From positions 1,426,001 through 1,490,000 of the forward strand of contig NC_008390.1 in NCBI RefSeq assembly GCF_000203915.1: a stretch of 64,000 nt of DNA, read 5' to 3'. Under the pieces are notes generated by a model. It did not search any database, was not told the origin of the DNA, and saw nothing but the letters and a program-made list of their open reading frames with translations. Position numbers and translations under genes: made by a program. Below are positions 28,780 to 37,200 of the stretch, in pieces; positions within the stretch are counted from its first letter, which is position 1, and each line of letters starts with the position of its first letter. This DNA is from Burkholderia ambifaria AMMD (GTDB lineage: Bacteria > Pseudomonadota > Gammaproteobacteria > Burkholderiales > Burkholderiaceae).

Positions 28780-29585
28780 TGAGCATCGACATGGTCGGAA
28801 CGGTTTCGACGCGCCCGCTCGGCATTCTGGCCGCGCTGCCCGAGGAGCTCGGCGACCTGATCGCCGCGATGCGCGCCGAGGGCGTGATGAAGACGATCAC
28901 GCTCGGCCGCCGCGACTACCACCTCGGTACCGTGCACGGCGCGGCCTGCGTCGTCACGCTCGCGCGGGTCGGCAAGGTCGCGGCCGCCGCGACGGTCAGT
29001 GCGCTGATCCATGTGTTCGGCGTGTCCGGCGTCGTGTTCACCGGTGTCGCCGGCGGCGTGTCGCGCACGGTGCGCGTCGGCGATGTCGTCGTCGCCGATA
29101 CGCTGCTGCAGCACGACCTCGATGCGTCGCCGCTGTTTCCGCGCTACGAGGTGCCGCTGCTCGGCATCACGCGGTTCGCGACCGACCTGGAACTGACGGC
29201 CCGCCTGAAGGCCGCATGCACGCTGTTCGTCGCCGAGGAAGGCGCGCGGTTCGCGGAGCGTTTCGGGCTGGCCGGCGCGTCGCTGCACGGCGGGCTGATC
29301 ATCAGCGGCGACCGTTTCGTGTCGAGCGAGCGCGAGGTCGTCGCGCTGCGCGATGCGTTGCCCGACGCGCTTGCGGTCGAGATGGAAGGCGCGGCGATCG
29401 CGCAGGTGTGCGCCGAGCACGACGTGCCGTTCGCCCTCGTGCGCACGATCTCCGATACGGCCGACGACCACGCGACGCAGTCGTTCTCGCACTTCCTGTC
29501 GGCGATTGCGAGCAGCTATTCGACCGGCATCCTCAAGCGGTTCCTGACGCTGCATGCGACCGAGCGAGGGGCAGCAGTCATTTAG
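28776..29585 (+). CDS. mtnN: 5'-methylthioadenosine/S-adenosylhomocysteine nucleosidase
   Basis: This 269-residue protein of the PNP/UDP phosphorylase superfamily hydrolyses MTA and SAH, recycling methionine and clearing SAM by-products. Conserved parts are GILAALPEELGDLI, VFTGVAGGV, GDVVVADTLLQHDLD, ISGDRFV, VEMEGAAIAQVC and VRTISDTADDHA, including the catalytic Glu and Asp. The ATG at 28776 overlaps the uvrD stop by four bases, so translation is probably coupled. It is slightly longer than the E. coli enzyme. A related nucleoside hydrolase activity cannot be excluded. Confidence 0.88.
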   Translation: MMSIDMVGTVSTRPLGILAALPEELGDLIAAMRAEGVMKTITLGRRDYHLGTVHGAACVVTLARVGKVAAAATVSALIHVFGVSGVVFTGVAGGVSRTVRVGDVVVADTLLQHDLDASPLFPRYEVPLLGITRFATDLELTARLKAACTLFVAEEGARFAERFGLAGASLHGGLIISGDRFVSSEREVVALRDALPDALAVEMEGAAIAQVCAEHDVPFALVRTISDTADDHATQSFSHFLSAIASSYSTGILKRFLTLHATERGAAVI

Positions 29586-29739
29586 GGAGGCAGGGAGGCG
29601 CGTCGTGCTTAGGCGCTGCAATGACGAACGGGCCATGATGGATTAAGCTCTCGCGGCTGCCGGGGAAGTTGGGGCAGTCGGGGCGATCGCACGTCGCACG
29701 CGGTCGCATCAAAAAAATAACTATCCGGAGAGGGCCAGA

Positions 29740-30222
29740 ATGCCTGTGGAATGTACTTTCTCGTTAAACCGTCAGCGCTCGTCCGTCCTGCATTGTGCGG
29801 GTTTTGGGGCAGTCGCCGCATTCAGCGGCAACGGTCGATATGTCAATGATCCGAATTCGACAACAGTTCCCAACGACGGGCCGTTGCCGGCCGGTGTTTA
29901 CTACATCGTGGATCGCCAGAGCGGTGGACGCATGGGGTGGTTGAACGACTTTCGCTCCGATCTGCTTGCAGGTACTCATCGCGCGGATTGGTTCGCGTTG
30001 TATCGCAACGATGGCGTGATCGACGACTGGACGTCGCTCAACGGCATTCGGCGTGGCCACTTCCGGTTGCATCCCGTCGGATACTGGGGCATCAGCGAAG
30101 GCTGCATCACACTGCCGAACAAAACCCAGTTCGATGCGCTTCGCAAGTTCCTCAAGTCGCAGGCCGTCGGCACGATTCCAGGCACCGGGATGAAGTACTA
30201 CGGTCGAGTGGTCGTCCAATGA
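29740..30222 (+). CDS. Tlde1-like (DUF2778) L,D-transpeptidase-type protein, putative T6SS effector
   Basis: This 160-residue protein matches the DUF2778/Tlde1 family. The N-terminal half has FSGNGRYVNDPNS and GPLPAGVYYIVDRQSGGRMG. The catalytic end has His111 (RLHPVG) and Cys122 in GISEGCITLP. Tlde1 proteins are type VI secretion effectors related to L,D-transpeptidases that damage peptidoglycan of rival cells. There is no Sec or Tat signal, as expected for a T6SS cargo. A strong GGAGAGGG box precedes the ATG. Its stop overlaps the start of a small membrane protein by four bases. G+C is lower than in the neighbours, which suggests horizontal acquisition. Delivery by T6SS is inferred; no vgrG, hcp or PAAR gene lies in the window. 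Confidence 0.85.
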   Translation: MPVECTFSLNRQRSSVLHCAGFGAVAAFSGNGRYVNDPNSTTVPNDGPLPAGVYYIVDRQSGGRMGWLNDFRSDLLAGTHRADWFALYRNDGVIDDWTSLNGIRRGHFRLHPVGYWGISEGCITLPNKTQFDALRKFLKSQAVGTIPGTGMKYYGRVVVQ

Positions 30223-30494
30223 AAGCGCTTCTGCGTCTGCTTGCCGCGATCGCTTTGACGATCCCGGTCTATCTCGGCCTGGCGAATTCACCTCTGGATG
30301 AATGGTTTCAAAGCGGCGCCGGTTGGCGAGCGTTCGAACCGCTGTTCAGCGTGTTCGACATGCTCGGTGTTCACGGCCAGGGTGACATCCTGATTAGTAC
30401 CATGCTCGGCGTCAGCTTCGTGATCGCGTTGGCGCTGGTCCTGCTGGGCGCTCGAATTCTCGATCGTGGGACGCGAAAGTCCCCGCGCCGATAG
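30219..30494 (+). CDS. Small two-helix membrane protein, putative immunity protein
   Basis: This 91-residue protein starts at ATG 30219, overlapping the DUF2778 gene by ATGA, so the two are translationally coupled. Hydrophobic helices lie at about residues 4-22 (LLRLLAAIALTIPVYLGLA) and 57-79 (LISTMLGVSFVIALALVLLG). A short polar, Trp-containing loop of about 34 residues between them would face the periplasm if both termini are cytoplasmic. The tail is basic. I recognise no family. Position, coupling and membrane location suggest that it neutralises the upstream peptidoglycan-targeting enzyme. A holin-like or accessory role is a weaker alternative. Confidence 0.7.
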   Translation: MKALLRLLAAIALTIPVYLGLANSPLDEWFQSGAGWRAFEPLFSVFDMLGVHGQGDILISTMLGVSFVIALALVLLGARILDRGTRKSPRR

Positions 30495-30534
30495 CCCTTT
30501 GGCGACACACTTCGCAACGTTTATTGAGCCACCA

Positions 30535-30556
30535 GCCGCGGCACGCATGCCGCGGC
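30535..30556. terminator. GC-rich hairpin between the island and fsr
   Basis: Perfect 9-base arms GCCGCGGCA (30535-30543) and TGCCGCGGC (30548-30556) enclose a CGCA loop in the convergent gap. There is no T-run on either strand, so it is at best a weak terminator. Confidence 0.4.
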
Positions 30557-30563
30557 CGCCCCG

Positions 30564-31802
30564 TCACGCCTTCTTGCGGCGCGCGCTTTCGAGGTTCGGC
30601 AGGAACACCGTCAGCACGCCGATCAGCGGCAGGAACGAGCACACCTTGTAGACGAACGTGACGCTCGTCGCGTCCGCGAGCTGGCCGAGCACGGCGGCGC
30701 CCACGCCGCCCAGGCCGAACGCGAAGCCGAAGAACAGGCCCGCGACCATCCCGACCTTGCCGGGCATCAGTTCCGTCGCATAGACGAGGATCGCGGCGAA
30801 CGCCGACGCCAGCACGATGCCGATGATCACGCTCAGCACGCTCGTCCAGAACAGGTTCGCATACGGCAGCAGCAGCGTGAACGGCGCGACGCCGAGAATC
30901 GACACCCAGATCACGTACTTGCGGCCGATCCGGTCGCCGACCGGCCCGCCGATCAGCGTGCCGGCCGCCACGGCCGCGAGGAACACGAACAGATGGATCT
31001 GCGCGGCCTGCACCGACAGGTGGAACTTGTCGATCAGATAGAACGTGAAATAGCTGTTGATGCTCGCGAGGTAGAAGTACTTCGAGAACAGCAGCAGCAC
31101 CAGCACGCCGATCGCGGCGAGCACGCGGCGCGGCGACAGCGTCGGATGGCCGGCCGCCGCGGCCTTCTTCTTCATCGACGGATGCTTCTTGTACCAGTGG
31201 CCGATCTGCGTGAGCACGACCATCGCGACGAGCGCGGCCGCCGAGAACCACGCGATGCTGTGCTGGCCGTGCGGAATGATCACCAGCGCGGCGAGCAGCG
31301 GCCCGAGCGCCGAGCCGGCGTTGCCGCCGACCTGGAACAGCGACTGCGCGAGCCCGTGTTGGCCCCCCGACGCCATCCGCGCGACCCGCGACGATTCCGG
31401 ATGGAACACCGACGAGCCGCAGCCGACCAGGGCCGCCGCCACCAGCAGCGTCGGGAAGCTCTGCGCGGCCGACATCAGCAGCAGCCCCGCGAGCGTGAAG
31501 CCCATCCCGACCGGCAGCGAATAGGGCTTCGGCCGCTTGTCCGTATAGAGCCCGACGAGCGGCTGCAGCAGCGACGCGGTGATCTGGTAGGTCAGCGTGA
31601 TCAGGCCGATCTGCGCGAACGACAGCGCGAACTGGCTCTTGAGCATCGGATAGATCGCGAGGATCAACGACTGGATCATGTCGTTGAGCATGTGCGAGAA
31701 GCTGATCGCGCCGAGCACCGGGTAGACGGTGCGCGCGGCGGGTGGAGCAGACGGCTGGGCTGCGGCGGCGTTGCCGGCACCCGTATCGAGGCTGGTTTCC
31801 AT
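30564..31802 (-). CDS. fsr: MFS exporter of the fosmidomycin-resistance (Fsr) family
   Basis: This 412-residue, twelve-helix major facilitator protein begins its first helix with GAISFSHMLNDMIQSLILAIYP and continues with QIGLITLTYQITASLLQPLVG, both characteristic of Fsr-type exporters (segments named by their ends). Conserved motif A appears as GLYTDKRPKP. Fsr proteins export fosmidomycin and related compounds in exchange for protons; the natural substrate here is unknown. The N-terminus has about 25 Ala/Pro-rich cytoplasmic residues. It is convergent with the putative immunity gene and divergent from a chemoreceptor 395 bases away. Confidence 0.88.
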   Translation of the reverse strand: METSLDTGAGNAAAAQPSAPPAARTVYPVLGAISFSHMLNDMIQSLILAIYPMLKSQFALSFAQIGLITLTYQITASLLQPLVGLYTDKRPKPYSLPVGMGFTLAGLLLMSAAQSFPTLLVAAALVGCGSSVFHPESSRVARMASGGQHGLAQSLFQVGGNAGSALGPLLAALVIIPHGQHSIAWFSAAALVAMVVLTQIGHWYKKHPSMKKKAAAAGHPTLSPRRVLAAIGVLVLLLFSKYFYLASINSYFTFYLIDKFHLSVQAAQIHLFVFLAAVAAGTLIGGPVGDRIGRKYVIWVSILGVAPFTLLLPYANLFWTSVLSVIIGIVLASAFAAILVYATELMPGKVGMVAGLFFGFAFGLGGVGAAVLGQLADATSVTFVYKVCSFLPLIGVLTVFLPNLESARRKKA

Positions 31803-32197
31803 GTGAGCTGAGCGAGTTGAGGTGACGGGACGCGCTCTGATGGGGATCGGCGCGTTCGAATCGTTGTTGCGTCAAAGAAGTGTAATGTGGCGTATCGAGA
31901 ATGTCCGGCCAACTTTTATCGCGATTCGGACATCGCCGTCAGCCGCGGGGTCGGCCGATCGGCCATTCCGCCCTTTTTTGGCCGGGTATAACGCAGGCAG
32001 CGCGTCTGCCGTGAGCGCGGGCACGCCGGGCTCGGCTCGGTGTTTGTCCGGACTCAAGGAATGGCGAGAGCGGCCGTAGAACGACGCAACGGCAACAGAG
32101 GCGCGCCGCGCACCGCACCGGCCACGAGCCGGGCGGGCATCACGGTAGCCGCCGGACCCGACCTGTCCGGCGGTGGGATCAACACGGGGATATATCG
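31803..32197. other. Gene-free 395-base divergent region between fsr and the chemoreceptor
   Basis: No convincing gene or RNA is seen. It must contain the fsr promoter (leftward) and the chemoreceptor promoter (rightward). A 12-base palindrome GGCCGATCGGCC lies at 31953-31964, followed by a six-T run at 31974-31979 without a proper stem next to it. The role is unclear. Confidence 0.4.
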
Positions 32198-33874
32198 ATG
32201 AAAGCAGCATCATTGCATCCACGGCCGGGTGCGGCCACCAGCGCATCTGGTGCAGCCGCCAGGCCCGCCGCCGCACGACGTCCGCGCGCAGCCCGGCGCG
32301 AACGCCGGCCCTGGACGGTCAAGGCGACGTTGCGCGCGGCGTTCGCGATCCTGCTGGCCGGCACGCTCGCGATCGGCGTGTTTTCGCTATGGCAGATCAG
32401 CCGGCTGAACGCGTCGATCGCGTCGGTCTACGAGCAGGGGCACGTGGCGAGCCGCGCGGCGGAGGAAGTGCGCGCCGAGGTGCTGCGTGCGAGCCGCGCG
32501 CAGAAGATGCTGCTGACCGCGACCACCGCGAAGGAGCGCGACGACCTGGGCGCCGAGGTTCGCGCGGGGCTCGCGTCGATCGGCCAGGCGCTCGCGACGC
32601 TGCAGCATTACGCGGATCCGGCCGATGCGGACGATTCCGCGCGCCTGCGCGCGTTCTCCATGGCGGTCGGCACGTGGAGCGGCCATCTGCGCGATTTCGT
32701 CGCGCTCGTGCAGGCGCAGCCGCTCGACCTGTCGCAGATGAACTGGCAGGTCGGCACGCAGGACGTGTCGCTGCTGGTCGAGACCGCCAAGCTCGAGAAG
32801 CTGGTCGCCATGCTCGTGAAGACGCGCGGCGCGAAGTCGAAGGCGACGCTCGATGCGTCCGCAACGATCTTCTCGTCGTCGTTCGCGATGATCGCGGCGA
32901 TGACGGCCGCGCTGTTCGTGCTGGCGATCGTGATCGCCGAACAGGTCGTGCGCCGCCTCGCGTCGCAGCTCGGCGGCGAGCCCGCCGATGCGAAGGCGAT
33001 CGCCGCCGACATCGCGCGCGGCGACCTCACGCGGCCGATCCCGCTTGGCCGCCACGACCGCGACAGCATGGTGCGTGCGCTGTCCGACATGCAGACCGGG
33101 CTCGCGGCGACCGTCGGCGAGATCGCAGTCAGCGCCGAGGCGATCGCGGCTGCGTCCGGCGAGATCTCGACCGGCAATCTCGACCTGTCGCGGCGTACCG
33201 AGCAGCAGGCCGTCGCGCTCGAGCGCACCGCGGCCAGCATGGAGGAGCTCACGTCGACCGTGCGGCAGAACGCCGAAAACGCGCGGCAGGCGAGCGCGCT
33301 CGCGGCCAATGCATCGGCGGTCGCGGAAGCCGGCGGCGAAGTCGTCGGGCGCGTGGTTGCGACGATGAGCGAGATCGACGACAGCGCGAAGAACATCCGC
33401 GACATCATCGGCACGATCGAGGGAATCGCGTTCCAGACCAACATCCTCGCGTTGAACGCGGCGGTCGAGGCGGCGCGCGCGGGCGAGCAGGGCCGTGGTT
33501 TTTCGGTGGTTGCGGGCGAGGTGCGGCTGCTCGCGCAGCGCGCGGCGAGCGCGGCGAAGGAGATCCGTACGCTGATCGGCGCGTCGGTCGAGCGCGTCGC
33601 GAACGGCGCGGCGCTCGCGCACGATGCGGGTCGCACGATGGACGACGTGGTGCGGGCGGTCAAGCGCGTGACTGACATCATCGGCGAAATCTCCGCGGCG
33701 TCGGACGAGCAGAGCGCCGGGATCGACGAGATCGGCCGCGCGGTCATGCAGATGGATTCCGGCACCCAGCAGAACGCGGCGCTCGTCGAACAGGCGGCCG
33801 CCGCGGCGAATGCGCTCGACGAGCAGGCGCAGGCGCTCAAGTCGCTGGTCGGGCGCTTTCGCGTCGCGGCGTAA
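32198..33874 (+). CDS. Methyl-accepting chemotaxis protein
   Basis: This 558-residue chemoreceptor has a first membrane helix at about residues 46-66 ([20 protein letters not shown]), a periplasmic four-helix-bundle sensor, and a second helix near 228-250 ([19 protein letters not shown]). A short HAMP-like segment precedes the long cytoplasmic coiled coil. The invariant hairpin tip is present as [20 protein letters not shown]. The N-terminal 45 residues are basic and Ala-rich. No C-terminal receptor-docking pentapeptide is seen. The ligand is unknown. The gene stands alone. Confidence 0.93.
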   Translation: MKAASLHPRPGAATSASGAAARPAAARRPRAARRERRPWTVKATLRAAFAILLAGTLAIGVFSLWQISRLNASIASVYEQGHVASRAAEEVRAEVLRASRAQKMLLTATTAKERDDLGAEVRAGLASIGQALATLQHYADPADADDSARLRAFSMAVGTWSGHLRDFVALVQAQPLDLSQMNWQVGTQDVSLLVETAKLEKLVAMLVKTRGAKSKATLDASATIFSSSFAMIAAMTAALFVLAIVIAEQVVRRLASQLGGEPADAKAIAADIARGDLTRPIPLGRHDRDSMVRALSDMQTGLAATVGEIAVSAEAIAAASGEISTGNLDLSRRTEQQAVALERTAASMEELTSTVRQNAENARQASALAANASAVAEAGGEVVGRVVATMSEIDDSAKNIRDIIGTIEGIAFQTNILALNAAVEAARAGEQGRGFSVVAGEVRLLAQRAASAAKEIRTLIGASVERVANGAALAHDAGRTMDDVVRAVKRVTDIIGEISAASDEQSAGIDEIGRAVMQMDSGTQQNAALVEQAAAAANALDEQAQALKSLVGRFRVAA

Positions 33875-33892
33875 GCGCCCGGCCGCCGGCGC

Positions 33893-34771
33893 TTAGGACT
33901 TCTTCTTCTGCTGGTCCGGGTCGATGATGACCGTGCAGGTCGTGCCCGCCGACAGCACCACGTCGGCCGGCACTTCGTCGATCCGGATGCGGACCGGCAC
34001 GCGCTGCGCGAGGCGCACCCAGTTGAAGGTCGGGTTCACGTCCGCGACGAGGTCGCGGCTTTGCGGGTTGTCGCGATCGTAGATGCCGCGCGAGATGCTC
34101 TCGACGTGACCTTTCATCACGCCGCCGCTCATCAGCCGCATCTCGGCCGGGGCGCCGATCTTCACGCGCGGCAGCTTGGTTTCCTCGAAGTAGCCGTAGA
34201 CCCAGAACGAGTGGCTGTCGACGATTGCGAGCTTCGCCTGGCCGGCTACCGCGTAGTTGCCCTTGAACGTCTGCAGGTTCGTCACGTAGCCGTCGACCGG
34301 CGCGACCACGCGCGTGCGTTCCAGATTGAGCTTCGCGGCGTCGAGCGCGGCGATCGCCTGCTGGTACTGCGCGTCGGCGCTCGACGCGCTGTGCGCCGCG
34401 TTCTCGCGGTTTTCCTTCGACACGACGAGCGCATCGAGGTCGGCGCGGCGGGCCGCGTCGTCGCGGCGCATCTGCAGTTCCGCGCGGCGGGCGGCGACGG
34501 CCGCCTGCGCCTGCTCGACCGCGATCTGGTAGTGCGACGGGTCGATCTGCATGATCAGGTCGCCCTTTTTCACGAGCTGGTTGTCATGCACGGGCAGCTC
34601 GACGATCGCGCCCGACACGTCCGGCGCGACGTTGACGATCTCGGCGCGCACGCGCCCGTCGCGGGTCCAGGGATCGTCCATGTAGTGCACCCACAGCGAG
34701 CGCCCGATCAGGATCGCGACGAGAAGGATGACGGCGGTCGCGACGAAGCCGAAGAGTTTTCTGAGCATCAT
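33893..34771 (-). CDS. HlyD/EmrA-type periplasmic adaptor of an efflux system
   Basis: This 292-residue membrane-fusion protein resembles AaeA. A single N-terminal helix (VATAVILLVAILIGRSLWV) anchors it. A lipoyl/barrel half follows (VNVAPDVSGAIVELPVHDNQLVKKGDLIMQID, named by its ends), then a short alpha-helical hairpin rich in Ala and Arg, and the returning half VVAPVDGYVTNLQTFKGNYAV. It links the inner-membrane FUSC pump to the outer-membrane channel encoded upstream in the operon. It begins 12 bases after the DUF1656 gene and is the last gene of this four-gene operon. Confidence 0.92.
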   Translation of the reverse strand: MMLRKLFGFVATAVILLVAILIGRSLWVHYMDDPWTRDGRVRAEIVNVAPDVSGAIVELPVHDNQLVKKGDLIMQIDPSHYQIAVEQAQAAVAARRAELQMRRDDAARRADLDALVVSKENRENAAHSASSADAQYQQAIAALDAAKLNLERTRVVAPVDGYVTNLQTFKGNYAVAGQAKLAIVDSHSFWVYGYFEETKLPRVKIGAPAEMRLMSGGVMKGHVESISRGIYDRDNPQSRDLVADVNPTFNWVRLAQRVPVRIRIDEVPADVVLSAGTTCTVIIDPDQQKKKS

Positions 34772-34783
34772 GATGGTTCGGAA

Positions 34784-34987
34784 TCAACGGTAAACGGCAA
34801 GACTCAGTCCGCCGCAAATGCAGACGAGAAGGCACGCGCGGAACAACGACGGGTGCCAGACGTGACGGTAGAGGCCCGTATAGGCGAGCACGCGGTCGAC
34901 GGCCCAGGTCGCCAGCGCACCCAAGACGAACATCAGGACCACCGTGGGCATGTAGGCATCGAGAATGGCGATTTCACGCGGCATCAT
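34784..34987 (-). CDS. DUF1656 (AaeX-like) small membrane protein
   Basis: This 67-residue protein has two membrane helices (YMPTVVLMFVLGALATWAV and LFRACLLVCICGGLSLAVY). It fits the DUF1656/AaeX family that regularly accompanies FUSC and HlyD efflux genes. The ATG at 34987 overlaps the stop of the FUSC gene by four bases, and AAGGAG lies seven bases upstream. The function of AaeX is not established, but its constant gene order suggests a pump subunit. Confidence 0.88.
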   Translation of the reverse strand: MMPREIAILDAYMPTVVLMFVLGALATWAVDRVLAYTGLYRHVWHPSLFRACLLVCICGGLSLAVYR

Positions 34988-37185
34988 GACGAGGCTCCTT
35001 GTTGGGGACGCACGGGGCGGTTGCGGTTGAGCGGCTCGAGCGGCGATTCCGGATCGAGCAGCGCCGTGCGTACGAAATGCAGATGGCTCAGGATGCGCTG
35101 CAACCGGTGGCGCTCGTCGCGCGACGACGTGACGGCATCGAGCGTGTGCCGGGTTGCGTCGATCGCGGCGTTGACCGCCGCGAGCGTCGCGTCGAAGCGC
35201 GCTGCGTCCGGCTTGCTGAACAGCGCGGACAGCGCGGTGCGCATCGTCTCGATCGCGCGTCGCCACGGCGTCGTCGGCGCATGGCGTGGGTCGGACGGCA
35301 GCGCCGCCAGCTCGGCGCGCAGGTCGAGCACCGCGTTGCCCGTTTCCAGCACCGCGAACATCCAGCGCAGCGCGTCGCGCTGCACGTCGGGCTGGTCGGC
35401 CGACAGCGTGTGTGCCTGATACATCAGGTCGCGCGCGCCGCTCTCGAAGCGCGTGCGCAATCCGGCCAGCCGTGCGTGGCACGCGGCGACCACCTGATGG
35501 CGCAGGTCGGCGAACAGCCGCTTCTTCAGCCACGGCGCGGTCGGCGGGAACAGCACCGCGAACGCGATCGCCGAGACCAGCATCGCCAGCACCAGCGCGA
35601 GCGCGTCGTTCATGAAGCTCGTCGGGTCGTAGTGCGTGATGTTGTCCGGGCCGGCGAGGAAGCAGAAGAAGATCAGGTAGCCCATCCCGTAGCCGGCGAG
35701 CTTCGGCTTCAACGTCATGTAGATGCCGATCGCGAGCAGCGGCGCGAGCGCCACGCACAGCAGCGGGAAGCCGTCGATGTGCGGGTAGATGCCGAACATC
35801 AGCAGGAAACCCGTGCAGACGGCCAGGGCCGTGCCGATGCCCATTTGCGCGGACATCGCGGTCGGGCGCGGCGTCGACGACGCGAGCGCGCAGGTGGCCG
35901 CCGCCGTCAGCGTCATCGTCACGCCGCTCGGCCACGCGGTCGCGATCCAGAACCAGCCGAGCACGAGGATCACGGTCGCGGTGCGGATCGCGGCGATCAC
36001 CATCGCCGTCACGTTGGTGCGCGGCTCGTAGCGCTCGATCCAGCGTTCGCGCTCGTGCGTCGCGGTCGACAGCGACGCATAGGTTGCCGCGTATTCGTGC
36101 AGGTCGGTGATGAAGCGGTACAGCAGCTCGGCGGCCGTGTCGAAGTCGAGCAGCGGAAAATCCGGCTGCGTTTCGAGCGCCGCGCGCGTGGCGCGGATGC
36201 GCCGCGGCAGCGCGTCGCGCCATGCCAGCAGCTGTTCGGCCGCGCGCGCCGCGTCGGTCGGCGTGCGCACGGGTTCGCCATTGCGGGTCAAGAGCGGCGC
36301 GATCTCGCGGAAGTACGGCTCGATCGCATCGATCGCGGCCTGTGCGCCGGCCGCGCGCAGCCGGTTCATCAGCTGGTGCAGCGCATGGAAGCGGCTCGAC
36401 ACGCTCATGAACTCGCTGTTCAGCCGCGCGAGGCGGCCGCTGCGCATCCGCGTGTCCGGATCCTCGAACACGGCCATGCTGCGCGCGGCCTCGAAACCGA
36501 CCACGTCGGCGACGAAGCGCGTATGGATCGTTTCGATGTGCGCGCGGTCGAGCTTGCCCGACAGCGCCGCCGCGACGTAATCGACGAAGCCGCCGAAGCG
36601 CGTGCGTACCGTCGTGCGCATCTGCTCGCCCGTGTACTGCGGAAACACGAGCGCGCTGACGACGCCGGCCGACACGATCCCGATGATGACCTCGGACACG
36701 CGCGTCATGGCGCTCATGAATGCGCCGTCCGGATGTTGCGACGCGGGCAGGCCGATCAGCGCGGTCGTATAGCCGGCGAGCAGGAAGCCGTAGCTGCGGA
36801 AGTTGCGGTTGCGCGCGGCGCCGGCCGTGCACAGCGCGATCCACAGCGCGACCGCGAGCAGGAACAGCTGCGGCTGCTGCGGGAACAGTCCGACGAACGT
36901 GAGCGTCGCGATCAGCCCGAAGATCGTGCCGGCGACCCGGTAGAAGCTTTTCGCGAGCACGGCGCCGCTTTGCGGCTGCATCACGATGAACACCGTGGTC
37001 ATCGCCGTCTTCGGCGCCGGCAGGTCGAGCCGCATCGACACGCCGGTCGCGATGAACGCGGCGAGCAGTGCCTTGAACAGATAGAGCCACGCGGCGCCGT
37101 CGCTGCGGGCCCAGTCGCCGAACGCGGCGTACCAGGCCGCGAGCGGGCCGCCGGCGTGCGTGGAAGCGGAGGAGGAGGCTGACAT
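34984..37185 (-). CDS. FUSC/AaeB-type inner-membrane efflux pump
   Basis: This 733-residue protein has two blocks of about five to six membrane helices (residues about 30-170 and 390-520) separated by a large soluble region, the FUSC/AaeB architecture. The segment LDLPAPKTAMTTVFIVMQPQSGAVLAKSFYRVAGT (named by its ends), near residue 40, is typical. Relatives export aromatic carboxylic acids, fusaric acid or other organic acids. It lies between the outer-membrane lipoprotein gene and the DUF1656 gene, with tight spacing on both sides. The substrate is unknown. Confidence 0.92.
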   Translation of the reverse strand: MSASSSASTHAGGPLAAWYAAFGDWARSDGAAWLYLFKALLAAFIATGVSMRLDLPAPKTAMTTVFIVMQPQSGAVLAKSFYRVAGTIFGLIATLTFVGLFPQQPQLFLLAVALWIALCTAGAARNRNFRSYGFLLAGYTTALIGLPASQHPDGAFMSAMTRVSEVIIGIVSAGVVSALVFPQYTGEQMRTTVRTRFGGFVDYVAAALSGKLDRAHIETIHTRFVADVVGFEAARSMAVFEDPDTRMRSGRLARLNSEFMSVSSRFHALHQLMNRLRAAGAQAAIDAIEPYFREIAPLLTRNGEPVRTPTDAARAAEQLLAWRDALPRRIRATRAALETQPDFPLLDFDTAAELLYRFITDLHEYAATYASLSTATHERERWIERYEPRTNVTAMVIAAIRTATVILVLGWFWIATAWPSGVTMTLTAAATCALASSTPRPTAMSAQMGIGTALAVCTGFLLMFGIYPHIDGFPLLCVALAPLLAIGIYMTLKPKLAGYGMGYLIFFCFLAGPDNITHYDPTSFMNDALALVLAMLVSAIAFAVLFPPTAPWLKKRLFADLRHQVVAACHARLAGLRTRFESGARDLMYQAHTLSADQPDVQRDALRWMFAVLETGNAVLDLRAELAALPSDPRHAPTTPWRRAIETMRTALSALFSKPDAARFDATLAAVNAAIDATRHTLDAVTSSRDERHRLQRILSHLHFVRTALLDPESPLEPLNRNRPVRPQQGASS

Positions 37186-37200
37186 GACGGTCGCTCCGCG

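Noticed and set aside
29669..29815. Direct repeat TTGGGGCAGTCG flanking the start of the Tlde1-like gene as possible attachment sites
   Set aside because: The second copy lies inside the coding region and not at the far end of the island, and twelve bases of G-rich sequence can recur by chance.
31953..31979. Palindrome GGCCGATCGGCC followed by a T-run as a terminator
   Set aside because: The palindrome has no loop and the T-run is separated from it by nine bases.
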